The notes under the pieces were generated by a model. The model was given only the letters and a program-made list of their open reading frames with translations, made no database searches and was not told the origin of the DNA. Positions 38,287 to 45,983 of a stretch of 64,000 nucleotides of DNA are shown piece after piece. Both the position numbers and the translations under genes were made by a program. The first letter of the stretch is position 1. The number at the start of each line of letters is the position of its first letter. Source of the stretch: Syntrophotaleaceae bacterium (GTDB lineage: Bacteria > Desulfobacterota > Desulfuromonadia > Desulfuromonadales > Syntrophotaleaceae); NCBI GenBank assembly GCA_041390365.1, contig JAWKQB010000003.1, forward strand, positions 124,001-188,000, in the 5' to 3' direction.

Positions 38287-40220
38287 TCGGGTAGGAGGCG
38301 GGGTCACCCCCGCCGTCCTCCCACACCACCGTGCGTACGGTTCCGTACACGGCGGTTCACAAAGCACTCTGAAAGCGTCTGAGACTGTCTACCAAGCAGA
38401 TCAGCCCCAGTTTATCGAAGAAGGATTTTCGAAACGCATCGTGCATGTGCGAGGCTCCTGCATTCCACCAGGGGCCTCGCCCGTTTTGAGCCGACCTCCA
38501 TGCTCTGAGTTCCGACAATCCCCGCCGCATCAAATTCCTGGCCCGCGTAAAAGAGCGCTTCCACTGCCGCCACAGAATGCAGCGTAGTTTCCGCCTGACC
38601 CAGCTATCCAGTTCTTCGAAGATGCCTTTGACTTCCGCCAGCCGAAAGTAGGCGATCCATCCCCGCAGTTTCGGGGTGGACTCTTCGATGACCCGTTTGA
38701 GGCTGTGTCCCCTTCCCCGACGAAAGAGCTCTCTGAGGTTGGCCTTGAACCGTTTCACAGAGCCTTCAGCCACCTTGAGCCGCGGTTTCTTGTGAAAGGT
38801 CATCCTGTAACCCAGAAAGGTTCTCTCCCAGGGGCGGCCAACGGCGCTTTTGACGCGGTTGACCTTGAGTTTCAGCCGCTGTTCGAGAAACTGGATCAGC
38901 GAAGCCATGACCCGCTCCGCCGATTGCCGACTGCGCACGTAAATGTTGCAATCATCGGCATAACGGCAGAAGGCGTGGCCGCGCCTCTCCAGTTCCTTGT
39001 CGAACTCGTCAAGCAGGATGTTCGACAACAGCGGCGAGAGCGGGCCGCCTTGCGGCGTCCCTTCCACCCGTGGCGAGACGATCCCCCCTTCGAGCACTCC
39101 GGCCCTCAGGTATCTGCGGATCAGTCGCAGTACACGGGGGTCTTTGACCTTGCGGGCCACTCGTGCCATAAGCACGTCGTGTCCGACCCGGTCGAAGAAC
39201 TTCTCCAGGTCGATATCGACCACCCACCGCCGCCCTTCGGCCACATGCCTGCGGGCTGCTTGTACCGCCTGGTGGGCGCTCCGTCCGGGCCGAAACCCGT
39301 AGGAGCTATCGGAGAATCCGGTATCGAACAGCCGCATCAGCTCCTGATGCAGCGCCTGCTGAATGAGCCGGTCCAGCACCGTGGGAATGCCGAGCATGCG
39401 CACCCCGCCGCCGGGCTTGGGTATCTCGACCTTCCGCACCGGTTGGGGCTGGTAGCTTCCGTTCAGCAGGTCCTCCTTGATGCGCGGCCATTCCTTGACC
39501 AGGTAGCCTTTCAGCTCACCCACCTGCATCCCGTCGATGCCGGGGGCTCCCTTGTTGCCAACCACCCGGTCGTAGGCCGCCATCATGTTGCCGCGACTGA
39601 CAACCTCTTCCATCAGCCGCGTCTCCGCTTCCGTCCAGGACGGTTCCCGGCATGCCGTGACGTTTGACGCACCTGTGCCATACTCTTGCGACTTCCGGTC
39701 GCTACCCTCGGGCGCGGCCCCTGATATCTCAACCAGGGCTTCTGCTTCTTCGATCGTCATCGAAATTCGAGTCTCCTGAATGGCGCCTCGTGTTCGGCCC
39801 TTCACCGGGATGGTCAACCCCGGCTACTATGGCCTCTGCTGACTTCTGCCGACCCGTCCCGACGCCTCTCGACGCCGGTAGCACGAGGCAGATCGGCAGA
39901 TCTCCCAGGGTAATGCGCGTGACCTTCCTCCCATATACCCGCCGCATCTACAGCCCCACCCTCCCGGATGGCTATGGGGCTTTGAAGATGTTGGCCTTCT
40001 CGCCCGGATGGAACTGCCTCGTATGCGATTTCTGTTCGTCGGGCCGGGAGTTTGCCTGCGGCTTCCTTCAGATCCCACCTCGCGGTGGACACCCTTGCCG
40101 TTCGGCTAGTGGTTCCCGCCATCAGGGTCCACAGGGGACTTACACCCCCAAGTCATCCGGTTATCACCACAACAACCGGAACAGCGCCAGTCAAGGCGCT
40201 ACGCGCCATGCCTGGCGCAC
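38286..40220 (-). mobile_element. Group II intron (IIC-like), complete
   Basis: Read on the minus strand it begins GTGCGCCAGGC (consensus GTGYG) at 40220 and ends near 38286 after CCTACCCGAT. A 34-nt domain V lies at 38325-38358, with the catalytic-type hairpin GAACCGCCGTGTACGG...CGTACGCACGGTGGT, followed by a domain VI-like stem. It encodes a reverse transcriptase/maturase in domain IV. The insertion point is 11 bases after the stem of an intrinsic terminator, the habit of bacterial class C introns. Exact 3' boundary is uncertain by a few bases. Confidence 0.88.
38357..39760 (-). CDS. ltrA: Group II intron reverse transcriptase/maturase
   Basis: 467 residues from the ATG at 39760 (SD AGGAG 12 bases upstream; a TTG at 39817 is also in frame). 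RT blocks are complete: GAPGIDG, PKPGGGVRMLGIPTVLDR, DSSYGFRPGRSAHQA, VVDIDLEKFFDRV, TPQGGPLSPLLSNILL, and the catalytic FCRYADD. A maturase (X) domain follows (LRGWIAYFRLAE). There is no HNH endonuclease domain, consistent with class C and related En-minus introns. The stop codon overlaps domain V. All catalytic residues are present, so it may be active. Confidence 0.93.
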   Translation of the reverse strand: MTIEEAEALVEISGAAPEGSDRKSQEYGTGASNVTACREPSWTEAETRLMEEVVSRGNMMAAYDRVVGNKGAPGIDGMQVGELKGYLVKEWPRIKEDLLNGSYQPQPVRKVEIPKPGGGVRMLGIPTVLDRLIQQALHQELMRLFDTGFSDSSYGFRPGRSAHQAVQAARRHVAEGRRWVVDIDLEKFFDRVGHDVLMARVARKVKDPRVLRLIRRYLRAGVLEGGIVSPRVEGTPQGGPLSPLLSNILLDEFDKELERRGHAFCRYADDCNIYVRSRQSAERVMASLIQFLEQRLKLKVNRVKSAVGRPWERTFLGYRMTFHKKPRLKVAEGSVKRFKANLRELFRRGRGHSLKRVIEESTPKLRGWIAYFRLAEVKGIFEELDSWVRRKLRCILWRQWKRSFTRARNLMRRGLSELRAWRSAQNGRGPWWNAGASHMHDAFRKSFFDKLGLICLVDSLRRFQSAL

Positions 40221-40225
40221 CAACC

Positions 40226-40250
40226 AGAAAGCCCTCCCGAATCGGGAGGG
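40226..40250 (-). terminator. Intrinsic terminator of the HTH gene; group II intron insertion site
   Basis: An inverted repeat CCCTCCCGA/TCGGGAGGG at 40232-40250 followed on the minus strand by CTTTCT. It lies about 60 bases after the HTH gene stop. The intron begins 11 bases past the stem, at 40220. Confidence 0.75.
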
Positions 40251-40307
40251 TCTTCAGGGGGGCTTGATGGTCAAAGAGGTTTTGCAGCATGAACATTGGC
40301 ATTTCTG

Positions 40308-40685
40308 TTATTTTTTCTTGTTTTTGCAGCACGGAAAACCTTCATGGTTGCAGATTTCGCCCGAACCCTGAAAGAGCGGGCATGAAGCATCGGAATCCTC
40401 CCTTTCATAATCAAATCTATTGAAACAGAGGAGCTCATAAAGCTCTGGATCCCTACGTTTAAAATCAAGAATGACTAACTCAAGAAAAATTCGATTCTCA
40501 TCGACCTGGCTATGATTATCCGCAACCAATTTGGCTAATTTCCGATAATGGTTTCTATCGGTTAGTCGACGACCGTGTTCTAATTGTGAGATAAAAGCGT
40601 CTGAAACTCCAAGCTCCTGACCTAATGTAACTTGACTGTGCCCAAGATAGTTACGCAAAGATTTCAACTTAATTTTCAAATCCAT
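40308..40685 (-). CDS. XRE-family HTH transcriptional regulator
   Basis: 125 residues with a strong Shine-Dalgarno (CAGGAGG) before the ATG at 40685. The first 60 residues are an XRE helix-turn-helix (LRNYLGHSQVTLGQELGV, then SDAFISQLEHGRRL). The C-terminus is Cys-rich (CPLF, CNHEG, PCC) and ends in lysines; it may bind metal. It is monocistronic, with its own terminator. A candidate regulator of the neighbouring genes. Confidence 0.8.
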   Translation of the reverse strand: MDLKIKLKSLRNYLGHSQVTLGQELGVSDAFISQLEHGRRLTDRNHYRKLAKLVADNHSQVDENRIFLELVILDFKRRDPELYELLCFNRFDYEREDSDASCPLFQGSGEICNHEGFPCCKNKKK

Positions 40686-40943
40686 AAAACCTCCTGTTTT
40701 AAATAAATGGAATGAAGCTGCAATACGAAAACTCTATATTAAAAAATCTTTTTTACAAGCATTATTTGCATAGTAAAAAAATTTATCAATATTATAGAAA
40801 GAAATTTCATAACCTAGATAAGTAATCAAATAAAATTCGATCTGGCTTTATGATGTCTTATAAATCCCCATATAATCTTGGATGCTAGTATAAGACAACT
40901 TTTTGGATATGTGGGATTTTTAGAAAACGTGCGAGGAAATAGG

Positions 40944-40974
40944 AAAGGCCCGCCGTTTCGTTTGGCGGGCCTTT
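40944..40974 (-). terminator. Strong intrinsic terminator after the Mrr-type endonuclease gene
   Basis: Stem AAAGGCCCGCC/GGCGGGCCTTT (40944-40954 with 40964-40974). It is about 200 bases downstream of the endonuclease gene stop at 41179. The segment AAATAGGAAAGGCCCG recurs at the terminator at 51058, so the two share a common origin. The 300 bases from here to the HTH gene are AT-rich and contain only its promoter region. Confidence 0.75.
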
Positions 40975-41178
40975 CGTGTCTTGAACTTGGTGATTTTTCT
41001 GACAGGCGTTTTGCTACAGTACGATTTGCAGGTTAAAAAGGATTATCGGGTCTGGGGAAACGACTGCAGAGTGCCGGCGAAAATATGTAAAGATAATTGC
41101 GCGGAAAACCCAGAGTAGAACTGACCGCTCCACCCTCTGGTTCGCCAATATCAATACTTGTCGAAGTAGAAACATGGA

Positions 41179-42540
41179 TCAAAAGACTTCTTGCAGTTTT
41201 TGCATTAAATAATCTCTGTCCCATAATATGACATTGGTTTTTGCAGCTAATTCTTTTGCTGACTTGGTAAAAACATTAGTGGCCACCACAATTGCCTTTT
41301 GGCAGCTATAAAACTCCTTGCCAGCAAGCACCTCCTGAATGGCTGAGTTTGAAACAGGGTATGAATGCCTCTTAGCTTGAATAGCTATTTTTATATTGTT
41401 TTTCTTTGCTATAATATCAACACCCTGATCACCTGTCTTTTTTGTTGTTTCACATACATAACCACTTTTTGTCATTATAGATTCAACTAAAAGCTCGAAT
41501 TCTTCACCAGACAAAGAATCTACTTGTCTCCAATCAAATGAATTGAACGTTTGGTTATCAAAGAGATAATTTTCATAAGATTCGAGATCAGTATGAAAGT
41601 TGATTTCTCCAATTTTCAAATCAATTAATTCATAAGCTTCGACGTAGCTTAAATTTTTAATTAACCCGTTTTTTATAGACTTACATGCAAGCAATGAAAT
41701 TGATCTTGGGTCTTCTGATGAAATATTTTGCAGATGTGACAATAAAAGAGAATTTAAAGATACTTCTTGTAAAGAATGTGTGTAATATAAATCTAATTCT
41801 TGACATTCCTCTGCAAAAATATCAATAGATTTAGTTTCCAAAAATTCAACAACGTATTTTACATCTTGTAAACTTATGTCAATTTTGTACTTTTCTGTAA
41901 GAAGATTCAAAAATTTGACGAAATAGTGATAATCTTCATAAAATGATGTGAATCCTTTCGAAACTTTGGTGATATAATTAAGTTTTTCAATAAATTCTCT
42001 ATATTCTTGTAGATTTAGAAACATATTTTTATGAATCTTAGTGATGTAGCCATTAAGTAAAACTTCTAAATCTTCACGATATAACTTTTCAAATACCCTC
42101 GCCCTTGCCAATTCATTTTCTCTTTTTTTTATTTCATTTTCTCTTTTAACTATTAAATGCTGAAAGTGCTTGGCAACTGTTTCACCGTCATAATTTGGGA
42201 AATTGATATTAATAAGGTGCTCTCTGTTTTTATATAAATTAAAATTAGCAGAGCTGCTGTGCATAATAACTAATTTGTCAAAATCTTCGAATTCAATTTC
42301 TACAAATATTGACCTGACATCGTCAATCAGTCTAATAAAAATCAAAACATTTTTAAATAAACACAACTTACCAACAAACCCACCAATTTTGACCTTGTCA
42401 ATGATTGTGGTAGAATTCGGACAGCTTTCCTTTTTGTTATTTATTATTTTTTCGATTTCCTCATTATTTAACAAATTTTTTATTTCATTGCAGGATTTCG
42501 TTAGTTTAATTTCGTCATAAGAAGATATAACATTTTCCAT
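41179..42540 (-). CDS. Mrr-type (type IV-like) restriction endonuclease
   Basis: 453 residues, markedly more AT-rich than its neighbours, suggesting separate acquisition. The C-terminal 120 residues are a PD-(D/E)xK Mrr_cat domain: SGEEFELLVESIM, GDQGVDIIAKK (catalytic Asp), IAIQAKRHSYPVSNSAIQEV (catalytic QxK) and KAIVVATNVFT. The N-terminal 330 residues are helical and not recognised; they may sense the target. Mrr-like enzymes cut modified DNA or act as antiphage nucleases. Monocistronic, with a terminator downstream. Confidence 0.85.
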   Translation of the reverse strand: MENVISSYDEIKLTKSCNEIKNLLNNEEIEKIINNKKESCPNSTTIIDKVKIGGFVGKLCLFKNVLIFIRLIDDVRSIFVEIEFEDFDKLVIMHSSSANFNLYKNREHLININFPNYDGETVAKHFQHLIVKRENEIKKRENELARARVFEKLYREDLEVLLNGYITKIHKNMFLNLQEYREFIEKLNYITKVSKGFTSFYEDYHYFVKFLNLLTEKYKIDISLQDVKYVVEFLETKSIDIFAEECQELDLYYTHSLQEVSLNSLLLSHLQNISSEDPRSISLLACKSIKNGLIKNLSYVEAYELIDLKIGEINFHTDLESYENYLFDNQTFNSFDWRQVDSLSGEEFELLVESIMTKSGYVCETTKKTGDQGVDIIAKKNNIKIAIQAKRHSYPVSNSAIQEVLAGKEFYSCQKAIVVATNVFTKSAKELAAKTNVILWDRDYLMQKLQEVF

Positions 42541-42718
42541 ATAGCCTCTGCTACTTGATATCAGATTTTATTCTATAGCTTAATGCAAGAAGAAAAATCT
42601 ACCTTTAAAATACTTTTTGCATAAACCTTAACCCAGCCATAAATACTTTCATAAACTCCATTTCTATTTCGCTTCGATTCCCTTCTTTATAATATCTAAA
42701 TACTACATTGTAAATGCG

Positions 42719-43140
42719 CTACTGGTCATCCATCATGGCGAACAACTGGTAAGTTTTTTTTTTTCTATCCAAGTTATAGAAATAAAAAAATGATTGGTCA
42801 GCCGCCCCAAACGAAATATATACCCTTTTGTCATTTAAGTTGCCGCGCTTTTTCATATTGTAGAAGTAGCTTGCATAAATACCGTTCTCGATGGAGTTAT
42901 CACCGCCGCGAAAAGCGGGAAGGATGTGATCAACCCCGGTCGATGTCATAAGTAGGGCTGACACCGTAGTCGGGGATCCAAAGACTTTTGCCCGAAAAGA
43001 CACATATGCCTCGATCCCGAGCAAATATTTCTGCTTTTTGACTATCGGAAAATTCCAAACGCAAAAATAATGGAACCTTATACAGTACTTTATAACTCCT
43101 GGTGAGGAAACGTATGCTTTCCCCAAAGGGACAGGTCAAA
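42719..43140 (-). pseudogene. HNH endonuclease gene, frameshifted
   Basis: One frame gives the first half of an HNH domain (FSDSQKAEIFARDRGICVFSG, then YDID) and stops just after the Asp pair. Another frame gives VDHILPAFRGGDNSIENG, the second half with the DH and N of the HNH motif, and continues to a stop at 42719. A single-base shift around 42930-42940 explains both. The start is not fixed; a TTG or ATA near 43140 follows a terminator. Homologous HNH proteins would restrict DNA. As it stands the gene is probably dead unless the shift is a sequencing error. Confidence 0.6.
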
Positions 43141-43151
43141 ACTTGAGGACG

Positions 43152-43187
43152 AAAAAACCGCAGACCGTACAATCGGCAACTGCGGTT
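43152..43187 (-). terminator. Intrinsic terminator (minus strand) ahead of the HNH gene
   Basis: Stem AACCGCAG/CTGCGGTT (43180-43187 with 43156-43163) followed on the minus strand by six T. It is about 100 bases after promoter A, and so ends a transcript of about 105 nt before the HNH frame. Confidence 0.7.
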
Positions 43188-43257
43188 CATTGGTTTCTCA
43201 GGTCCCGTCTTCAAGCCTTTCCTGCATACTCCCTCCAGCAAATCCGAAAAATAAGAC
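43152..43257 (-). ncRNA. Candidate short leader RNA or sRNA (promoter A to terminator)
   Basis: A predicted -10 element (TAGATT, 43269-43264) would start transcription near 43257, and an intrinsic terminator ends it near 43152. The transcript of about 105 nt contains a strong ribosome-binding site (GGAGGG) and a 9-codon reading frame (MQERLEDGT, 43227-43198). It could be an attenuator leader for the HNH gene, a small RNA, or the relic of a gene deleted after its start. Inference from signals only. Confidence 0.35.
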
Positions 43258-43325
43258 AGCATCAATCTAGCCCAGGGGGAATCATCGGTCAAGTATTTCG
43301 ATTGTCCGGAAAATTATCTCGCATA
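43251..43325 (-). promoter_or_regulatory. Promoter A, near-copy of promoter B
   Basis: Read on the minus strand: TTGACC, 17 bases, TAGATT, preceded by TTCCGGACAATCGAAATAC. About 75 bases are roughly 80 percent identical to 47033-47108. Conserved parts include the -35 region, the block upstream of it and the start of the transcript. This implies one regulator serving two transcription units. Confidence 0.65.
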
Positions 43326-43382
43326 AATTCTGGTCGTGCCAAAAACGCAACAGAGATTGATTCTCGCCACCCCTGACCTGCG

Positions 43383-43422
43383 AAAAAGGGCCGCTTCATC
43401 AAGGATGAAAACGGCCCTTTTT
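43383..43422 (-). terminator. Terminator of the two-ThiF operon
   Basis: Stem AAAAAGGGCCG/CGGCCCTTTTT (43383-43393 with 43412-43422). It lies 58 bases downstream of the second ThiF-like gene and marks the end of that operon. Confidence 0.85.
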
Positions 43423-43479
43423 ATGTGTCTGAAAACCCTGCGGTATCGAGAATGGGAGAAAATGTTCCGGCAGCAGTGG

Positions 43480-44577
43480 CTAAATAATGCTCCCACACCA
43501 TTCACAATCAGGCATCCTTGAATATTCAGAAAAATTCAACTTAGAGGTTAAAAAGTTGAACTCGCCTCGGCGGCCGACCATCACAGGGCGAAGCCGCTCT
43601 GATTTCACAAGAACCCTTATTGCTTCAAAGCATGTAAATGAAGCGGAGATACCTGCCAATGGAGAGAGATTACCTATGTTCCTTTTAGGCCTATATAACT
43701 TTCTCACTCTTGAAAAGTCCTCAGGATGGCCCCCCTCAAGCCTCCTACTTATGCAATAGAAGCATGGCGTTTCTTTCGGGATGATTGTAGGCCCAATTAG
43801 ACTCAAATGTAAATTGTACCCACCCGCAATAATGTGTGGGATATTATGACTCATACAGAAAGTGGAAATAGTTTTCGATGTTATATCAACATTAGGATAA
43901 TCAGATGCATTAATTACTAAATCAAAGCAAGTTTGACATCTCGATAAAACCTGATCAAGATCATCAACATCATTTATCATTATTTCGAAACAGCTTACCT
44001 CGATACCATGATCGATAACTTCCAATTTGGCGCCCAGCGCCTTTGTTTTCATCTTCCCTTTATCAGAATCAACAAAAAGGCTTCTATTCAAATTGTGCGC
44101 CTTAACAATATCGGGGTCACACAAGATCAAGTGCTTCACGCCAGACTGGGCCAACAAATGAGCAATCCAACTCCCAACAGCCCCGACCCCGACCAAGAGC
44201 ACATGGGAATTCCTGATCCTTTCAAATGCATTGATGAGTTCACCCGAAGGGAAGTAATCCGCTAAAAAATTTAGAACTCTATTGTAGGGGCTTTCATTGA
44301 CTACCTGAGCAATGCTGACTTCTTCAATAAGGCACACAGAACTGAGGTATTCCAAAAACTTGGGGAGTTGATCAGGTAAACCATATTTCGCAACTAGTTC
44401 ATCGACACATGTGCCATCAAGTTCCTTAATGGCTTCAATCAACCACTGGTCTTGCACCCGGATATGTTTCAACCTTCTCGTATTGGACTGAAAAAACTCC
44501 CAAATCATTTCGTCCCTAGTCGGAACCAAGCTGACAGAAGGCCGCAATCGGTACTTTAATTTACTTTCTGTCACCAC
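43480..44577 (-). CDS. ThiF/E1-like adenylyltransferase (second of pair)
   Basis: 365 residues from a GTG start preceded by GCGAGGT. The N-terminal 90 residues look like a PqqD-type peptide-recognition (RRE) winged helix. The Rossmann glycine motif VGVGAVGSW is at 129-137, then LCDPDIV and NLNRS, with the Arg and Asp used to bind ATP in E1 enzymes, and a Lys in KMKTKALG. Two Cys pairs (TPCFYC, DCEWCG) would bind structural zinc. The protein probably adenylates a carboxylate of the small peptide encoded upstream. The start overlaps the first ThiF gene by 17 bases. Both active-site and zinc motifs are intact. Confidence 0.82.
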   Translation of the reverse strand: MVTESKLKYRLRPSVSLVPTRDEMIWEFFQSNTRRLKHIRVQDQWLIEAIKELDGTCVDELVAKYGLPDQLPKFLEYLSSVCLIEEVSIAQVVNESPYNRVLNFLADYFPSGELINAFERIRNSHVLLVGVGAVGSWIAHLLAQSGVKHLILCDPDIVKAHNLNRSLFVDSDKGKMKTKALGAKLEVIDHGIEVSCFEIMINDVDDLDQVLSRCQTCFDLVINASDYPNVDITSKTISTFCMSHNIPHIIAGGYNLHLSLIGPTIIPKETPCFYCISRRLEGGHPEDFSRVRKLYRPKRNIGNLSPLAGISASFTCFEAIRVLVKSERLRPVMVGRRGEFNFLTSKLNFSEYSRMPDCEWCGSII

Positions 44578-45661
44578 ATACCTCGCAATTGCTATCCCTT
44601 CTTACTTCAAAGGCATCGATGGTGTAGTCATCAAACTTGAATTCCCCTCTGCCACCTGCCGCCTCTAGAAACTGAGTTTCATTCAGAAAGTATCTCAGAA
44701 TCGACAACGCTGCGGTCGAGGCAGAAAATACGCTAAGAGGGGCAAGGCCACCAAAGCCTTTCGCCCTGTTCTTTACCGGATGATTCACTGGCTTCCAGTC
44801 TTTTAGTGATGCCTTGAAGTATTGGCTATAGCAGTCTGAACAAGGCGTTTTCTGCGGAACAATCATTTCGCCAAAGCAACCCAGATGAGCATCAAACCCT
44901 CCAGCAACAAAAAGGACCTTCCCGTGAGCTACACAAAACCGAGAAAGAGCGATGCTTGTATAACCGACATAAGGCTCATCAGCACAATTTATAAGGAAGT
45001 CTAAGCTACTGAGTTCTTTAGTGAAATTACTGTCTATACTTATAGAAATTTTCTTTGCGACAACCTCGGCGTTGGGATTGACGTGCTTTGCTAGGTCTTT
45101 GTAGTAATCACCTTTAAACTCTCCGACACAATCTTCTGAAAAGAATGCATGCCTTGAAACGGAATCTTTCGCAAGAGGCTTAAAATCAAACAAGGCAAAC
45201 AGCTCAAATCCCATTTGCAAAAGCTCCACAAGTATCCAGCTTCCTATAGAGCCTAGCCCGAAGATTCCTATCCGAGTCGATCTTATCCTCTTTTGTATTT
45301 CGTACACATCTGTTGATGAATGCAGCATATCCATCAAAAAGTAGAGTTGCTTCTCAATCAGGCACTTGTAACTATCATCAAAGTTTAGTTCGAGATACCA
45401 ATTTTTTGAAGTGACAATATTGCGCGACTCAAGATAATCAACGAACTTCGCAACCTCTTGTTGTGGGAGTTCGACAATACTAGAAACCTCTTCAATTTTT
45501 CGATCACCGTCCAACAGTGGAAGTACCTTCAAAAAATCTTTCTTTGCATTGATTTGTATTCTTTTTCGAGTCGAAAGGAACACAAATATAATTGTGCAGA
45601 GACCTTTATCAGGAGTGTCTTCTATGTAGACATCAATGCCGTCGCGAAGGTATGGATTCAT
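44561..45661 (-). CDS. ThiF/E1-like adenylyltransferase (first of pair)
   Basis: 366 residues. Same design as its neighbour: an N-terminal winged-helix-like region (residues 1-95, VLPLLDGDRKIEEVS), glycine motif FGLGSIGSW at 134-142, FALFDFKPL and DSVSRH where the neighbour has NLNRS, and zinc-type Cys pairs (TPCSDC, NCEVCG). The ATP-contact segment is less canonical than in the second protein, so this copy may recognise the substrate, not catalyse, as in heterodimeric E1-like pairs. It follows a hairpin after the Cys-rich peptide gene. TOMM/ocin-type ThiF proteins are the nearest known families; no YcaO gene is present here. Confidence 0.8.
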   Translation of the reverse strand: MNPYLRDGIDVYIEDTPDKGLCTIIFVFLSTRKRIQINAKKDFLKVLPLLDGDRKIEEVSSIVELPQQEVAKFVDYLESRNIVTSKNWYLELNFDDSYKCLIEKQLYFLMDMLHSSTDVYEIQKRIRSTRIGIFGLGSIGSWILVELLQMGFELFALFDFKPLAKDSVSRHAFFSEDCVGEFKGDYYKDLAKHVNPNAEVVAKKISISIDSNFTKELSSLDFLINCADEPYVGYTSIALSRFCVAHGKVLFVAGGFDAHLGCFGEMIVPQKTPCSDCYSQYFKASLKDWKPVNHPVKNRAKGFGGLAPLSVFSASTAALSILRYFLNETQFLEAAGGRGEFKFDDYTIDAFEVRRDSNCEVCGDRK

Positions 45662-45683
45662 GATTTACTTTGAATTGGTAAAA

Positions 45684-45709
45684 CGAAAGGGGGCTTTAAC
45701 CCCCTTTCG
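45684..45709 (-). terminator. Intergenic hairpin between peptide gene and ThiF genes (leaky terminator)
   Basis: Perfect stem CGAAAGGGGG/CCCCCTTTCG with a 6-base loop, followed on the minus strand by TTTTACC. It starts 2 bases after the peptide stop and is 22 bases before the first ThiF ATG. This position is typical of attenuators that give more precursor peptide than modification enzyme. Confidence 0.75.
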
Positions 45710-45711
45710 TG

Positions 45712-45918
45712 TCAATATTGAACTTGTCCGCCTTCAATTTCCAAGTATGCTTCCCATGCCTCCTCAGAGGCAGTAAAGTTGCTGTCTCTCGAACAGGTTC
45801 TGGTACAACAGTCAGAGCGGCCACCAGAGCAGTTGGCGGTGTATAAACTGCCATCTGTCATCCCATCTTCGACCTTGACCTCTTCAAAGCCATCTGTTTC
45901 GAGCGAATACTTTGCCAT
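45712..45918 (-). CDS. 68-aa Cys-rich peptide, candidate RiPP-type precursor
   Basis: Excellent ribosome-binding site (AAGGAGG six bases before the ATG). The N-terminal 28 residues are acidic (FEEVKVEDG), like a leader. Four Cys lie at 30, 37, 38 and 42 within a Ser/Thr/Arg/Gly-rich stretch (CSGGRSDCCTRTCSRDSNF). The tail is acidic and ends in EGGQVQY. No signal peptide or membrane helix. Together with the two downstream ThiF-like enzymes carrying peptide-recognition-like N-termini, it is a plausible substrate whose Cys/Ser/Thr or C-terminus is modified. I do not recognise the family. Confidence 0.75.
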   Translation of the reverse strand: MAKYSLETDGFEEVKVEDGMTDGSLYTANCSGGRSDCCTRTCSRDSNFTASEEAWEAYLEIEGGQVQY

Positions 45919-45983
45919 TTCATCCTCCTTGGTTGAGTAATCAGGTTTGGAAATTCCGGCATCATTACCAGCTAGCTTTCAGG

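Noticed and set aside
38705..39667. 320-codon plus-strand frame inside the group II intron
   Set aside because: Antisense of the reverse transcriptase; no motif of its own.
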